Shown here in pieces: positions 18,233-30,762 of a stretch of 64,000 nucleotides of DNA. The notes beneath the pieces are model-generated. The model ran no database searches, was not told where the DNA came from, and saw nothing but the letters and a program-made list of their open reading frames with translations. The DNA is taken from positions 85,151-149,150 of the forward strand of contig NZ_MUNZ01000085.1 in assembly GCF_002001205.1 (NCBI RefSeq), read 5' to 3'. The position numbers were made by a program, and so were the translations under genes. This stretch comes from Hydrogenophaga sp. A37 (GTDB lineage Bacteria > Pseudomonadota > Gammaproteobacteria > Burkholderiales > Burkholderiaceae_C). Each line of letters opens with the position of its first letter. The stretch's first letter is position 1.

Positions 18233-18324
18233 CCTCAATGACCGAAATTATGCCCTGAATCACCCGTCCGGATTCAAGCACCGAACCTCCGCGCGCTCAA
18301 TCGACCGCGCGTGGAGGCCCCCGG

Positions 18325-19053
18325 TCAATCCCGCCCGGCTCGCTCGATGGCGTCGGCCAACCGGGCCGGATCGGTGAAACACAGCTCGTGGCTGCCCTGA
18401 CACTCCACCAGTCGGAACAGGCCCAGCCGCTCCGACAGGCGCGGGTGCCAAGGCAGGCTGTGCGGCAAGGCCGTGTCCTGCTGGCAATTGATGTAACTCT
18501 TGCCCATCGGCAGGGCCGCCAGCGGCGTCGTCAGCCGCGCCTTGTCGGTGAAGGTCTTGTTCGGGTGCGGGTTGAGCAGGCCAAACGCCCGCTCGGCCAG
18601 TGCGGCATCGGCGTCGTTGATGAAGGCCTCGCGCCAGATCGGATACGGCAGCATCACGGCGCCTTTGTTCGCAGCGGCAATGCCGTCGAACAGTTGCACA
18701 TAGTGCGGCGGCACCAGGTCGTTGAGGCTCTCCCCGTCCAGCGGCACGAAAGCGTTCCAGTACACCAGGCGGCGGATGCGGTGACCGACCTGGTCGGCCG
18801 CGTGGCTGATCACCATGCCGCCGTAGCTGTGGCCCATGAGGCGCACCTCCTTGAGGTCGTGCTCGTTGAGGAAGTCGATCAACGATTGCGCCGCCTCGGC
18901 CAGTCCGGTGGTGGCGCGGTCATCGCCCGGGCGGTTACCAACCAGTGTCGGGCAATGCACGACGTGACCCCTCGCACGCAGGTGCTGCGCGACAGGCTCC
19001 ATGAGTTCGCCCGTGTGCCAGGCGCCGTGAACAAGAACATAGGTATCGGACAT
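18325..19053 (-). CDS. Alpha/beta hydrolase, EstC/salicylate esterase-like group
   Basis: This 242-residue protein has an alpha/beta hydrolase fold: VLVHGAWHTG forms the oxyanion region, GHSYGG carries the nucleophilic serine near residue 95, and GSHELCF near the C-terminus carries the histidine. The overall pattern (long lid near PLDGESLNDLVPPHY, SYINCQQDTALPHSL) resembles the EstC, SalA and hydroxynitrile-lyase-like group. The substrate is unknown. The gene lies 121 nt downstream of an AraC regulator on the same strand, and both separate greA from carB. Confidence 0.82.
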   Translation of the reverse strand: MSDTYVLVHGAWHTGELMEPVAQHLRARGHVVHCPTLVGNRPGDDRATTGLAEAAQSLIDFLNEHDLKEVRLMGHSYGGMVISHAADQVGHRIRRLVYWNAFVPLDGESLNDLVPPHYVQLFDGIAAANKGAVMLPYPIWREAFINDADAALAERAFGLLNPHPNKTFTDKARLTTPLAALPMGKSYINCQQDTALPHSLPWHPRLSERLGLFRLVECQGSHELCFTDPARLADAIERAGRD

Positions 19054-19174
19054 GCGTGTCTCCAGAAAGTGGGCGTTGTGCAGGGGTTTCCCTGCTGAGC
19101 GCCAATCTACCGATCTGGGAAGCGCCCCAATGGCCGGATTGCGCCAGCCGTCTGGCCGCCATGCGCCAGGGGAC

Positions 19175-20158
19175 TCAGCCGCCCGGGTGCTGCTGGCGCC
19201 ACCGCAGCGGCGTCACGCCTGCATCGCGCTGGAAGTCGCGTCCGAAATGGGACGCGTCGGTGTAACCACAGCGGCGGCCCACCTCCGCCACGGACAAACC
19301 GGCGAGTCGACGCTGTGACAGCAACAGCCGGGCATGGCCCAGCCGCAGCTGGCGCCAGCGCCCCGCCACGGTGTCACCCACCCGGGCAAACGCGCGGTGC
19401 AGGCTGCGCGGCGACACCCCCAGGTGCTGCGCCAGATCGGCCGCCCGCCACCCGGACTGATCCAGCCGTTCACGCATCCAGGCCACCGCGCGGGCATGCA
19501 GGTCGTGTATGGTGGTGGCGCAGGTCGGCCCGGGCGGCGGCTCCAGCGCTGCAGCCAGCAAGGCGCCGAACTGGTCTTCCACCCAGGTCGGCGCCATGTG
19601 TGCGGCCAGCGCGGGATCGCGTCCGAGCTGCAGACACAGCGCCGACAGCACCGCTCCCCAGCCCTGTTCGCGGTGGATGGCGCGCGCGGTCGGCACCTCC
19701 ACCGCCGTCAGCCACTCGCCGACCCAGGCACGCGGCATCTGCACCGACAGGCAGCCCACCGAATGCGGAAAATGAAGTTCGTAAGGCTGTGAAGCATCCA
19801 CCAGCACCGCGTCGCCGGGCCGAAGGTTCAGGAAATGTCCGCCCTGTTTCACATGCCAGGGGTGGTCCAGCTGGGCGATCAGGTAGAAGGGAAACGCTTG
19901 GCTGCGCGCGATGCTGGTCGGCGTGCGGTACACGTCCTGCGTCGATGCCTGCACCCGGTTGACCGCCAGCCGGTCGAGCGGCAGGTGCGTCAGGCGGCCA
20001 TCGAAGCAATCGGCCGCGCGCGAGCTGCAATCCATCTCCAGAAAGGCTTCGCAGATCGCGCCCACCCAATAGTCCAGGCGCTCGATGGGACGCGCCTGCG
20101 CGGTGGTCCATTCGCGCAGGCCATGGGCGGCGGCTGGGGCAGAAAGCACAACGGGCAT
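19175..20158 (-). CDS. AraC-family transcriptional regulator
   Basis: This 327-residue protein has an N-terminal cupin-like sensor (AraC_binding_2 type, with LRPGDAVLVDASQPYELHF) and a C-terminal double HTH over about the last 100 residues (RAADLAQHLGVSPRSLHRAF, then SVAEVGRRCGYTDASHFGRDF). Such regulators usually activate a neighbouring catabolic gene. The hydrolase gene downstream on the same strand is the obvious candidate. It lies between carB and greA, where many Burkholderiales have no such gene. Confidence 0.9.
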   Translation of the reverse strand: MPVVLSAPAAAHGLREWTTAQARPIERLDYWVGAICEAFLEMDCSSRAADCFDGRLTHLPLDRLAVNRVQASTQDVYRTPTSIARSQAFPFYLIAQLDHPWHVKQGGHFLNLRPGDAVLVDASQPYELHFPHSVGCLSVQMPRAWVGEWLTAVEVPTARAIHREQGWGAVLSALCLQLGRDPALAAHMAPTWVEDQFGALLAAALEPPPGPTCATTIHDLHARAVAWMRERLDQSGWRAADLAQHLGVSPRSLHRAFARVGDTVAGRWRQLRLGHARLLLSQRRLAGLSVAEVGRRCGYTDASHFGRDFQRDAGVTPLRWRQQHPGG

Positions 20159-20271
20159 GGCCGCAATCTAGCGTCCATGCCCGTCGGGTTCAAGAGGGAA
20201 AGCCCCGGTCAACACCGGTCAGCCCCGATCCGGCGCCGGGTCGCCCCGAGCCGGATCAGCCTCTCGAATGA

Positions 20272-23553
<3,282 letters not shown>

Positions 23554-23585
23554 GGTTCGCTTGTATGTCTTGTAGCGCAGGCCGC

Positions 23586-23948
23586 TCAGGCTTGGCGCTG
23601 GGTGTCCAGTTTGTTCAGCAGCGCCTGGATGCGCTCGGCGGGCACGTTTTTCTGCATCAGTTGCAGCAGGCCGTCGCCCTCGATGATGGGACGCAGCACC
23701 TCGACCTCGGCCGGGTAAAACAGCGCATCCCAGGCGGCCAACTCGGTGTTGAAGGTCTCGTCGTCCCAGGTCTTGCCTTTGGCCAGCAGGGTCACGAGCG
23801 GCGAGGCCTTGTTTTCGACGAAGGCCTTTCGGTAGGGCTTTTGTGCCCAGCGCTGGGCAAACCACTCCTTGTGCGGCGAGGCCAGACCCAGCATGCGCTT
23901 GGCGATGGCTTTTTCGATCGCGAAAACCGGGAAACTGAAGAGCTTCAT
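23586..23948 (-). CDS. Conserved-looking hypothetical protein between carA and carB
   Basis: This 120-residue protein has no signal peptide and no recognised domain. It begins [19 protein letters not shown], is mixed-charge, probably mostly helical, and ends in a predicted helix ([17 protein letters not shown]). It is 22 nt after carA and 32 nt before carB, on the same strand, so it must be cotranscribed with them. Base composition and reading quality look like a true gene. A role linked to carbamoyl phosphate synthase is possible from position only; I do not know its function. Confidence 0.75.
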   Translation of the reverse strand: MKLFSFPVFAIEKAIAKRMLGLASPHKEWFAQRWAQKPYRKAFVENKASPLVTLLAKGKTWDDETFNTELAAWDALFYPAEVEVLRPIIEGDGLLQLMQKNVPAERIQALLNKLDTQRQA

Positions 23949-23970
23949 GGATGGTCCTTGGGGCGCGGGG

Positions 23971-25125
23971 TCAGGCCTTCGCCTGCATCAGACCGATGAA
24001 CCGGTCAAACAGATAACCGATGTCGTGCGGGCCGGGCGAGGCTTCCGGGTGTCCCTGGAAGCAGAACGCTGGCTTGTCGGTGCGGGCCAGACCCTGCAGC
24101 GTGCCGTCGAACAGGCTCACATGCGTGGCCCGCAGGTTGTCCGGCAGGTGCTTCTCGTCCACCGCAAAACCGTGGTTCTGGCTGGTGATGCTCACGCGGC
24201 CGTTGTCGAGGTCTTTCACCGGGTGGTTGGCGCCGTGGTGGCCAAACTTCATCTTGAAGGTCTTGGCGCCACTGGCCAGCGCCATGATCTGATGGCCCAG
24301 GCAGATGCCGAAGGTGGGCACGCCGCTGTCGATGATCTCGCGTGCGGCGGCGATGGCGTAGTCGCAAGGCTCCGGGTCGCCAGGGCCGTTGGACAGGAAC
24401 ACGCCGCTGGGCTTGAGCTTGAACACGTCAGCCGCGGGCGTCTGGGCCGGAACGACCGTGATCTTGCAGCCGCGCTGAGCCAGCATGCGCAGGATGTTCT
24501 TCTTGACGCCGAAGTCGTAGGCCACGACATGAAACTTCGGTGCGATCTGCTCGCCGTAGCCGAAGCCAAGTTGCCACTCGGTCTGGCTCCAGTCGTAAGG
24601 CGAATCGGCCGACACGACCTTGGCCAGATCCTGCCCCGCCATGTTGGGCGCGGCCTTCGCTGCGGCGATGGCCTGCGCGCGGTGCGCGTCAGTGAGTGCT
24701 TCGCCTGCTGGCAGCGCAACAATGCAACCGTTCTGGGCACCGTGGGTGCGCAGGCGGCGCGTCAGGGCGCGCGTGTCCAGGTCGGCGATGGCCACCGTGC
24801 CCTCGGATTGCAGGTAGTCGGTAAGCGTCTTTTCGCTGCGGAAGTTGGACGCGAGCAAGGGCAGGTCTTTGATGATCAGGCCGGCTGCATGGATGCGGTT
24901 GGCCTCCACGTCTTCACCATTCACACCGGTGTTGCCGATGTGCGGGTAGGTGAGCGTGACGATTTGCTGGCAGTAGCTCGGATCGGTGAGGATTTCCTGG
25001 TAACCGGTCATGGCGGTGTTGAACACCACTTCACCGGTCGTCTGACCGGTGGCACCGATGGAAATCCCTGTAAAGACCGTGCCGTCGGCGAGCGCGAGAA
25101 GGGCTTTCGGATGGACGGGAAGCAC
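23971..25125 (-). CDS. carA: Carbamoyl-phosphate synthase small subunit (glutaminase)
   Basis: The protein has 384 residues from GTG 25125, which has GGAG a few bases upstream and gives [15 protein letters not shown]; the longer frame to 25215 lacks family similarity. The N-terminal domain has [21 protein letters not shown] and the class I amidotransferase domain has the catalytic cysteine in FGICLGHQ and the His-Glu pair in [11 protein letters not shown]. It hydrolyses glutamine and channels ammonia to CarB. It is first in the carA-ORF-carB operon; a perfect TATAAT lies about 180 nt upstream. Confidence 0.97.
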   Translation of the reverse strand: MLPVHPKALLALADGTVFTGISIGATGQTTGEVVFNTAMTGYQEILTDPSYCQQIVTLTYPHIGNTGVNGEDVEANRIHAAGLIIKDLPLLASNFRSEKTLTDYLQSEGTVAIADLDTRALTRRLRTHGAQNGCIVALPAGEALTDAHRAQAIAAAKAAPNMAGQDLAKVVSADSPYDWSQTEWQLGFGYGEQIAPKFHVVAYDFGVKKNILRMLAQRGCKITVVPAQTPAADVFKLKPSGVFLSNGPGDPEPCDYAIAAAREIIDSGVPTFGICLGHQIMALASGAKTFKMKFGHHGANHPVKDLDNGRVSITSQNHGFAVDEKHLPDNLRATHVSLFDGTLQGLARTDKPAFCFQGHPEASPGPHDIGYLFDRFIGLMQAKA

Positions 25126-25303
25126 GGTTTTCTCCAGAGAGTTTTCGAAACGCACCCGCCTGTCGCCACGAGGTGCCGCCGAGGCCGTTTCGCGCCCGCA
25201 CCCAAAGCGTCGCAAGGGATCGCGACGGGGGTTGTATGCGGGGAATCTGGGCTGGCAGCCGGGGCTGACGCAGAGCTTGCGTCGGATGCGGGTAAACCTT
25301 GAG

Positions 25304-25309
25304 ATTATA
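25304..25309 (-). promoter_or_regulatory. Candidate -10 of the carA promoter
   Basis: The minus strand reads TATAAT here, a perfect -10 hexamer in otherwise GC-rich DNA, but no clear -35 is found at 16-18 bp. It would give a carA leader of about 170 nt, long enough for pyrimidine- or arginine-linked control, though no attenuator was recognised. Confidence 0.5.
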
Positions 25310-25389
25310 GCCGCTGGACGTTTGCGCCTCGGCCACCACGCCCCAGAAGCGCACCTGTTCGGGGCGCCCCAACAGGCGGAAACTCGGGT

Positions 25390-26157
25390 TCAGCGCGATG
25401 CCGCGCTGGTGTGCAGACAGATCGCGGCGGCCGCTGCGACGTTCAGCGACTCCTCGCCTCCAGGCTGGATGATGCGCACCGATTGGGTCGCAAGGGCTTC
25501 GATCGCCGGGCTCACGCCCTGCCCTTCGTGGCCCAGAACCCAGGCGCAGGGCCAGGGCAACCGGGCCTGATGCAGCAGATCACCTTGATGAGAACTGGTC
25601 ACCAGCAGCGGCATGGCTAGGTCACCCAGATCGTCAGCCGCGATACCCTCCACCAAGTGAAGCGCAAAGTGCGCCCCCATGCCCGCGCGCAACACCTTGG
25701 GCGACCACAGCGCTGCCGTGCCCTTGAGCGCCAGCACCTGTGCAAAACCCATGGCGGCGGCGCTGCGCAGGATGGAGCCAACGTTGCCCGCGTCTTGCAG
25801 GCGGTCGAGCACCACTGCCGCGCAGCCCGCCTGAAGGCCTGTCGCCTCAGGCAGGTCACAGACAAAGCCGACACCCGCGGGGGATTCGAGGCCGCTGATC
25901 CCTGCCATCAGCGCGTCTGGCACGGTAACGATGTGATCGGCCGCGTCGCGCAGGTCGTGGGGCGCCTGGGGCCAGAAGCTCTCAGTGAAAACCGCCGTCG
26001 CAGGCCGCCGTCCGCGTGCGAGCAAGGCCCGGCAGAGGTGATCGCCCTCCAGCCACACCTGCCCCTGTTTGCGGTAGGCGGTGCTGTCCTGCGCGAGCAG
26101 GCGCAAGCGTTTGAGCAAAGGGTTGTCGCGCGAGGTGATGACAATGGGTGAATTCAT
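25390..26157 (-). CDS. TrmH/SpoU-family RNA 2'-O-methyltransferase
   Basis: This 255-residue protein carries the three SpoU motifs: [15 protein letters not shown] near residue 125, [11 protein letters not shown] near residue 210, and [14 protein letters not shown] at the C-terminus. It also has the N-terminal RNA substrate-binding domain ([18 protein letters not shown]). Members methylate ribose 2'-OH in rRNA or tRNA using S-adenosylmethionine in a knotted fold. The target nucleotide cannot be told. Its ATG overlaps the rnhB stop by 3 nt, implying translational coupling, and it is the last gene of the long rpsB-to-lpxB run. Confidence 0.92.
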   Translation of the reverse strand: MNSPIVITSRDNPLLKRLRLLAQDSTAYRKQGQVWLEGDHLCRALLARGRRPATAVFTESFWPQAPHDLRDAADHIVTVPDALMAGISGLESPAGVGFVCDLPEATGLQAGCAAVVLDRLQDAGNVGSILRSAAAMGFAQVLALKGTAALWSPKVLRAGMGAHFALHLVEGIAADDLGDLAMPLLVTSSHQGDLLHQARLPWPCAWVLGHEGQGVSPAIEALATQSVRIIQPGGEESLNVAAAAAICLHTSAASR

Positions 26158-26795
26158 GGAGGTGCTTTGTCCGAAGCGACGGCGAGCACCCGCGCCACGG
26201 GCGCGAAGCTGCGGCGGTGCTCGGCGATCGCTCCGTGCGCTTGCAGCGCCTGCAGGTGCGCGGCCGTGCCATAACCTTTGTGGCGGTCAAATCCGTACAC
26301 GGGGTGCAACTGGTGTAACTCGTCCAGCAGGCGGTCCCTCGTGACCTTGGCGAGGATGGACGCCGCCGAGATGGCGGGCACCAGCGAATCGCCCGAGACG
26401 ATGGCCTCGGCCAGCACGTCCAGCGTCGGCAGGCGGTTGCCATCGACCAGCACTTTGGCCGGCCTCAGGCGCAAGCCATTCACAGCGCGCTGCATGGCCA
26501 GCATCGTGGCCTGCAATATGTTGAGCTGATCGATCTCTTCCACCGAGGCCAGGGCCACGCTGCAGCACAGCGCCTTGGCACGGATTTCGTCGTACAGCTG
26601 CTCACGCCGCCGGGCGGTCAACTGCTTGGAGTCGGCCAGCCCTTTGATCGGTGCCTTGTCATTGAGGATCACGGCCGCAGCGACCACCGGACCGGCCAGC
26701 GGACCGCGCCCAGCCTCGTCCACACCCGCGACCAAACCCGGCACGTCCCAGATCAGGGACGCCTGCTCAGCCTTGAAGAACTTTTTCAATCGCAT
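26154..26795 (-). CDS. rnhB: Ribonuclease HII
   Basis: The 213-residue protein from ATG 26795 ([11 protein letters not shown]) has [20 protein letters not shown] with the first two catalytic acidic residues, [14 protein letters not shown] and the conserved [11 protein letters not shown] helix. It cleaves RNA in RNA/DNA hybrids and removes misincorporated ribonucleotides. With this start the gene overlaps the 3' end of lpxB by 29 nt. The conserved core begins at about residue 17, so a slightly later start cannot be excluded. The lpxB-rnhB order is common in proteobacteria. Confidence 0.95.
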   Translation of the reverse strand: MRLKKFFKAEQASLIWDVPGLVAGVDEAGRGPLAGPVVAAAVILNDKAPIKGLADSKQLTARRREQLYDEIRAKALCCSVALASVEEIDQLNILQATMLAMQRAVNGLRLRPAKVLVDGNRLPTLDVLAEAIVSGDSLVPAISAASILAKVTRDRLLDELHQLHPVYGFDRHKGYGTAAHLQALQAHGAIAEHRRSFAPVARVLAVASDKAPP

Positions 26796-27909
26796 CGGCG
26801 GCCAATTGTGCGGTGTCGCGGCGCAAGCTCTGGTGCAGTTCGGTGAAGCGCGCTTGCAATGCAGCGGTTTTGGCTGGCGCGTCCAGCCATTCGAGTGTGG
26901 CCTGGGCCAGGGCCGGAGGCATGGCGGCATCTTGCAACAGCTCGGGCACCACAAAGTCGCGGCACAGGATGTTGGGCAGGCCCACCCAGGGCTGCAGCTG
27001 CTTGCGCCGCATGATGCGCCAGGACAACCCGTTCATGTTGTACGCGATCACCATCGGACGTTTGAACAGTGCCGCCTCCAGCGTGGCCGTCCCGCTCGCG
27101 ATCAGCGTCACGTCGCAGGCCGCCAGCGCGTCGTGCGATCGACCGTCCAGCACCATCACGTCGTCCAGACCGCTGGCCGCTGCGATGGCCACGATGCTGT
27201 CTTTGAGCGCGGGCACGGCAGGCACCACGAATTTCAAGCCTGACCTTTGACGCCGCATCAGCACCGCTGCATCAAAGAAGCGCCCAGCGTTGTACTGCAC
27301 TTCCGAACGGCGACTGCCGGGCAGGATCGCCACGACGGTCTCGTCATCACGCAACCCCAGCCGTCGCCGTGCCGCCGACCGGTCCGGCTCCAGAGGAATC
27401 ACATTGGCCAGCGGGTGCCCCACATAGGTGGCGGCGATGCCATGCCGGGCAAGCAACTCAGGCTCGAACGGAAAGAGGCACAACACGTGGTCGGCACTGT
27501 TGCGCAGCTTCAAAACCTTCTTGGGCCGCCATGCCCAGAACGACGGACAGACAAAGTGAACGGTCCGAATGCCGTCGGCCTTCAACGCGGCCTCCAGGTC
27601 GAAATTGAAATCGGGCGCATCGACACCGATGAAGATGTCGGGCCGATCGGTCGTCAGGAGACGCTGCCTGAGTTGGTTGCGAATGCCGAGGATTTCCAGA
27701 AACTTCGGCAACACCTCGATGTACCCACGCACGGCCAGTTTGTCACTGGGCCACCAGGCATCGAAGCCTTGATGGGTCATGCTGGCGCCACCTATGCCCA
27801 TGGCGGTGAGGCCGGGCCAACGCTCACGCAGGCCCTGGAGCAACAGCCCCGCGAGCAAGTCACCAGAAGCCTCACCGGCCACCATCGCAAAGCGGCGTTG
27901 CGCTTCCAT
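26767..27909 (-). CDS. lpxB: Lipid-A-disaccharide synthase
   Basis: This 380-residue GT-B protein has [20 protein letters not shown] at the N-terminus, [11 protein letters not shown], the [10 protein letters not shown] segment, [18 protein letters not shown] and a sugar-nucleotide site around [19 protein letters not shown]. It joins UDP-2,3-diacylglucosamine and lipid X to form the lipid A disaccharide at the inner membrane. It follows lpxA by 19 nt and its end overlaps rnhB. Confidence 0.97.
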   Translation of the reverse strand: MEAQRRFAMVAGEASGDLLAGLLLQGLRERWPGLTAMGIGGASMTHQGFDAWWPSDKLAVRGYIEVLPKFLEILGIRNQLRQRLLTTDRPDIFIGVDAPDFNFDLEAALKADGIRTVHFVCPSFWAWRPKKVLKLRNSADHVLCLFPFEPELLARHGIAATYVGHPLANVIPLEPDRSAARRRLGLRDDETVVAILPGSRRSEVQYNAGRFFDAAVLMRRQRSGLKFVVPAVPALKDSIVAIAAASGLDDVMVLDGRSHDALAACDVTLIASGTATLEAALFKRPMVIAYNMNGLSWRIMRRKQLQPWVGLPNILCRDFVVPELLQDAAMPPALAQATLEWLDAPAKTAALQARFTELHQSLRRDTAQLAADAIEKVLQG

Positions 27910-27928
27910 GAATCGAACGGCGGAGCCG

Positions 27929-28717
27929 TTAACGGGCGATGCCGCGGGTCGCGGACGCGAGGAAGCGGTTCATCATCTCGACATCAGCGGAGGCTTCGGG
28001 GGTGTCCTGGGCCAGGGCTTCAATGCCGCTGCGCGCCTGCACCAAAGTGAGCCCCTGGCGGTACAGCAGCTTGTGCATCTGCTTCACCGCCGCCACACGC
28101 TCCGGCGTGAAGCCGCGACGCCGCAAACCCACCACATTGAAGCCGCGCACGGCCAAGGGATTGCCATCCACCAGCATGAAGGGCGGCACGTCTTGCGACA
28201 CCGCGCTGGCAAAACCGACCATCGCGTGCGCACCGACCGACACGAACTGATGGATCCCGGTCAGGCCACCGACCGTCACCCAATCGGCGAGATGCACGTG
28301 ACCCGCGAGCGTGGTGTTGTTCGCCAGCGTGGTGTGGTTGTCAACGATGCAATCATGGGCAATGTGCGTGTACGCCATGATCCAGTTGTCGCTGCCCACC
28401 CGAGTGACCCCGCCCGCACCCGGTACACCCAGGTTGAAGGTGCAGAACTCGCGAATGGTGTTGCGGTCCCCAATGATCAGCTCGGTGGGCTCACCCGCGT
28501 ACTTCTTGTCTTGCGGTATTGCACCGATCGAGTTGAACTGGAAAATCCGGTTGTCCCGGCCGATGGTGGTGCGGCCATCAACCACACAATGGGCGCCGAT
28601 GGTGGTGCCGGCACCCACCTTCACGTGAGGGCCGATCAGGGTGTATGCCCCGACAGACACCGAACTGTCGAGTTCGGCTTGCCGGTCCACCAGAGCGGTG
28701 GCGTGAATCTGCGTCAC
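27929..28717 (-). CDS. lpxA: UDP-N-acetylglucosamine acyltransferase
   Basis: The 262-residue protein from GTG 28717 has GGAG 6 nt upstream; an ATG at 28744 would overlap fabZ and add a tail without family similarity. It shows left-handed beta-helix hexapeptide repeats (for example [20 protein letters not shown]), the [10 protein letters not shown] loop, a catalytic histidine in YTHIAHDC, and the C-terminal helical [13 protein letters not shown] domain. It adds the first acyl chain in lipid A synthesis. It lies 19 nt after fabZ. Confidence 0.96.
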   Translation of the reverse strand: MTQIHATALVDRQAELDSSVSVGAYTLIGPHVKVGAGTTIGAHCVVDGRTTIGRDNRIFQFNSIGAIPQDKKYAGEPTELIIGDRNTIREFCTFNLGVPGAGGVTRVGSDNWIMAYTHIAHDCIVDNHTTLANNTTLAGHVHLADWVTVGGLTGIHQFVSVGAHAMVGFASAVSQDVPPFMLVDGNPLAVRGFNVVGLRRRGFTPERVAAVKQMHKLLYRQGLTLVQARSGIEALAQDTPEASADVEMMNRFLASATRGIAR

Positions 28718-28736
28718 AGTGTGCTCCCGACGTCGA

Positions 28737-29177
28737 TCAGGCAATGGTGCGCATGGTGCACATCAGCTCTGCCTCGCACACCAGCTCACCCGCCACGCGG
28801 ATCACGCCTTTGAATTTGTAGATGCCCGCGCGCACGCGGTCGAGGTCCACGTCCATGATCAGTTGGTCACCTGGCTCCACGGGACGCTTGAAGCGAGCGC
28901 CGTCGATGCCGGCGAAGTAATACACCGTCTTGTCGTCCATGGTCACGCCTGCGGTGTCAAACGCCAACAGTGCTGCAGCTTGGGCCATAGCTTCAAGCAT
29001 CAGCACACCGGGCATCACGGGCCGATTGGGGAAGTGCCCTCCAAAAAACGGCTCGTTGATCGTGACATTCTTCAGCGCCTTGATGCGCTTGCCTTTTTCA
29101 AGCTCCAGCACACGGTCCACGAGCAGAAAGGGGTAGCGGTGCGGCAGCTGCTTGCGAATCTCGTGAATGTCCATCAT
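28737..29177 (-). CDS. fabZ: 3-hydroxyacyl-ACP dehydratase FabZ
   Basis: This 146-residue hot-dog fold protein has YPFLLVDRV, the catalytic histidine in [21 protein letters not shown] (positions near 50-70) with the conserved glutamate, and KFKGVIRV in the late strand. It dehydrates 3-hydroxyacyl-ACP in fatty acid synthesis and competes with lipid A synthesis for 3-hydroxymyristoyl-ACP, which explains its place between lpxD and lpxA. Its ATG overlaps the lpxD stop by 4 nt. Confidence 0.98.
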   Translation of the reverse strand: MMDIHEIRKQLPHRYPFLLVDRVLELEKGKRIKALKNVTINEPFFGGHFPNRPVMPGVLMLEAMAQAAALLAFDTAGVTMDDKTVYYFAGIDGARFKRPVEPGDQLIMDVDLDRVRAGIYKFKGVIRVAGELVCEAELMCTMRTIA

Positions 29178-30226
29178 GGTGGTCTGGTGTCTTTGGAGGC
29201 GTTGTCGAGGCTCTGTTCGACGGCCCGTAGCCGTTCGCGCAGGCGGTTGAGTTGTTTGAGGGAGGCAGCATTCTTTTCCCAGGACGCATTGTCGTCGATG
29301 GGAAACATGCCGGTGTAGTGCCCCGGCTTGCTGATGGAGCGGGTGACCACCGTCGCCGCCGAGATGTTCACCCCGTCGGCCAGGGTCAGGTGACCCAACA
29401 CAATGGCACCACCACCGATCGTGCAGTGCGAACCGATCACCGCGGTGCCGGCCACCCCTACACAGCCCGCCATGGCCGTGTGGTCGCCCACACGCACGTT
29501 GTGGCCAATCTGGATCAGGTTGTCCAGCTTCACACCGTTGCCGATCACCGTGTCGTCCAGCGCACCGCGATCAATGCAGGTGTTGGCACCGATCTCCACA
29601 TCGTCACCAATGCGCACCGCACCGAGCTGCTCGATCTTGACCCACTCGCCACGGTGCGGGGCAAATCCAAAGCCATCCGCACCAAGGACCACGCCGGGAT
29701 GAAGAATGCAGCGCTGCCCCACGGTGCAGCGTTCGCCCACCGTGACACGCGCGTAGAGCAACGACCCCGCCCCCACGCGGCTGTTCGCGCTCAACACCAC
29801 TTGCGGACCGATGTGCGCGCCAGCACCGATGTGCACGCCCTCGCCGACCACCGCAAAGGCTGCGATGGAAACGTCCGGTCCAATCACGGCTGTCGGGTGG
29901 ATGCTGGCCAGTGGGTCGATGACCGCGGGTTCGGTCGTCCGGTGCTGCTCACGCCACCATTGGGTGAGTCGGGCAAAGTAAAGATAGGGATCTTCACTGA
30001 CGATGCACGCGCCTCTCAATACAGCGGCCTCCTGCAACGCAGGTGGGACGATCAAAGCGCCCGCCAGGGTGGTCGTTACCTGACTCGCGTACTTCGCTTG
30101 GGCAACGAACGACAGATCGGAAGGCGCTGCCGTTGCCAAGGGCGCCAGGCGATCAATGTGGAGCTGAGAATCACCCAGCAATTGACCACCGAGGGCCTCG
30201 ACGATGGCGCCGAGCGTCCGAGACAC
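29174..30226 (-). CDS. lpxD: UDP-3-O-acylglucosamine N-acyltransferase
   Basis: This 350-residue protein starts at GTG 30226. It has an N-terminal uridine-binding domain (residues 1-100, with [21 protein letters not shown]), a long left-handed beta-helix with hexapeptide repeats, the catalytic histidine region [19 protein letters not shown], and a C-terminal helical extension ([18 protein letters not shown]). It adds the amide-linked hydroxyacyl chain to lipid A precursors. It sits 17 nt after the Skp gene and overlaps fabZ by 4 nt. Confidence 0.97.
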   Translation of the reverse strand: MSRTLGAIVEALGGQLLGDSQLHIDRLAPLATAAPSDLSFVAQAKYASQVTTTLAGALIVPPALQEAAVLRGACIVSEDPYLYFARLTQWWREQHRTTEPAVIDPLASIHPTAVIGPDVSIAAFAVVGEGVHIGAGAHIGPQVVLSANSRVGAGSLLYARVTVGERCTVGQRCILHPGVVLGADGFGFAPHRGEWVKIEQLGAVRIGDDVEIGANTCIDRGALDDTVIGNGVKLDNLIQIGHNVRVGDHTAMAGCVGVAGTAVIGSHCTIGGGAIVLGHLTLADGVNISAATVVTRSISKPGHYTGMFPIDDNASWEKNAASLKQLNRLRERLRAVEQSLDNASKDTRPP

Positions 30227-30243
30227 GTTCTGGACCGCGCGCC

Positions 30244-30762
30244 TTACTTGGCGCTGTTCAAGCCACTGAGCACCTTGTCGGTGATGTCGTGCTTGGGATT
30301 GATGTAGACCGCTTCCTGGAGGATCAGGTCGTATTTTTCGGCCTCTGCCACCTGCTTGATGACTCGATTCGCTTTCTCGAGAACCTGCTGAAGCTCCTCA
30401 TTCTTGCGCAAGGTCACGTCTTCCTGGAACTCCCGCTGCTTGCGCTGAAAGTCGCGATCCTGATCAACCAGCTGACGCTGGCGAGCGATGCGTTGAGCCT
30501 CTGGCAGCGTGGGCGCCTCACGCTCCAGCTTTTCCGACGCTGCCTTGAGTTGGCCGCCCACGGTCTGCAGGTCTTTTTCTCGGCGCGAGAACTCCTGCTC
30601 CAACTTGGCCTGGGATGCCTTGGCGAGATTGGCTTCGCGAAGCACTCGCTCGGTGTTCACAAAGCCGATCTTGAAATCCTGTGCCGCAGCTGGGAAAGCC
30701 ATGCAAGCACCGGCCAGCAAAACGGCGAAAAGGCGGGCGAAATGGCGCTGAGAGGTCTTCAT
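30244..30762 (-). CDS. skp: Periplasmic chaperone Skp/OmpH
   Basis: The 172-residue protein from ATG 30762 begins with a signal peptide ([18 protein letters not shown], cleavage likely after FPAAA). The mature part starts [16 protein letters not shown] and is followed by a long, highly charged coiled coil (roughly residues 45-140) that forms the tentacles of the trimer. Skp holds unfolded outer-membrane proteins for BamA. The bamA stop and this ATG share one base (TGATG), implying coupled translation. Cysteine in the signal (LAGACMAF) is not a convincing lipobox. Confidence 0.94.
   Translation of the reverse strand: MKTSQRHFARLFAVLLAGACMAFPAAAQDFKIGFVNTERVLREANLAKASQAKLEQEFSRREKDLQTVGGQLKAASEKLEREAPTLPEAQRIARQRQLVDQDRDFQRKQREFQEDVTLRKNEELQQVLEKANRVIKQVAEAEKYDLILQEAVYINPKHDITDKVLSGLNSAK

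Noticed and set aside
20227..20257. GATCCGGC/GCCGGATC hairpin after carB as a terminator
   Set aside because: An 8-bp stem exists but there is no T-run on the minus strand, so it was not listed as a terminator.
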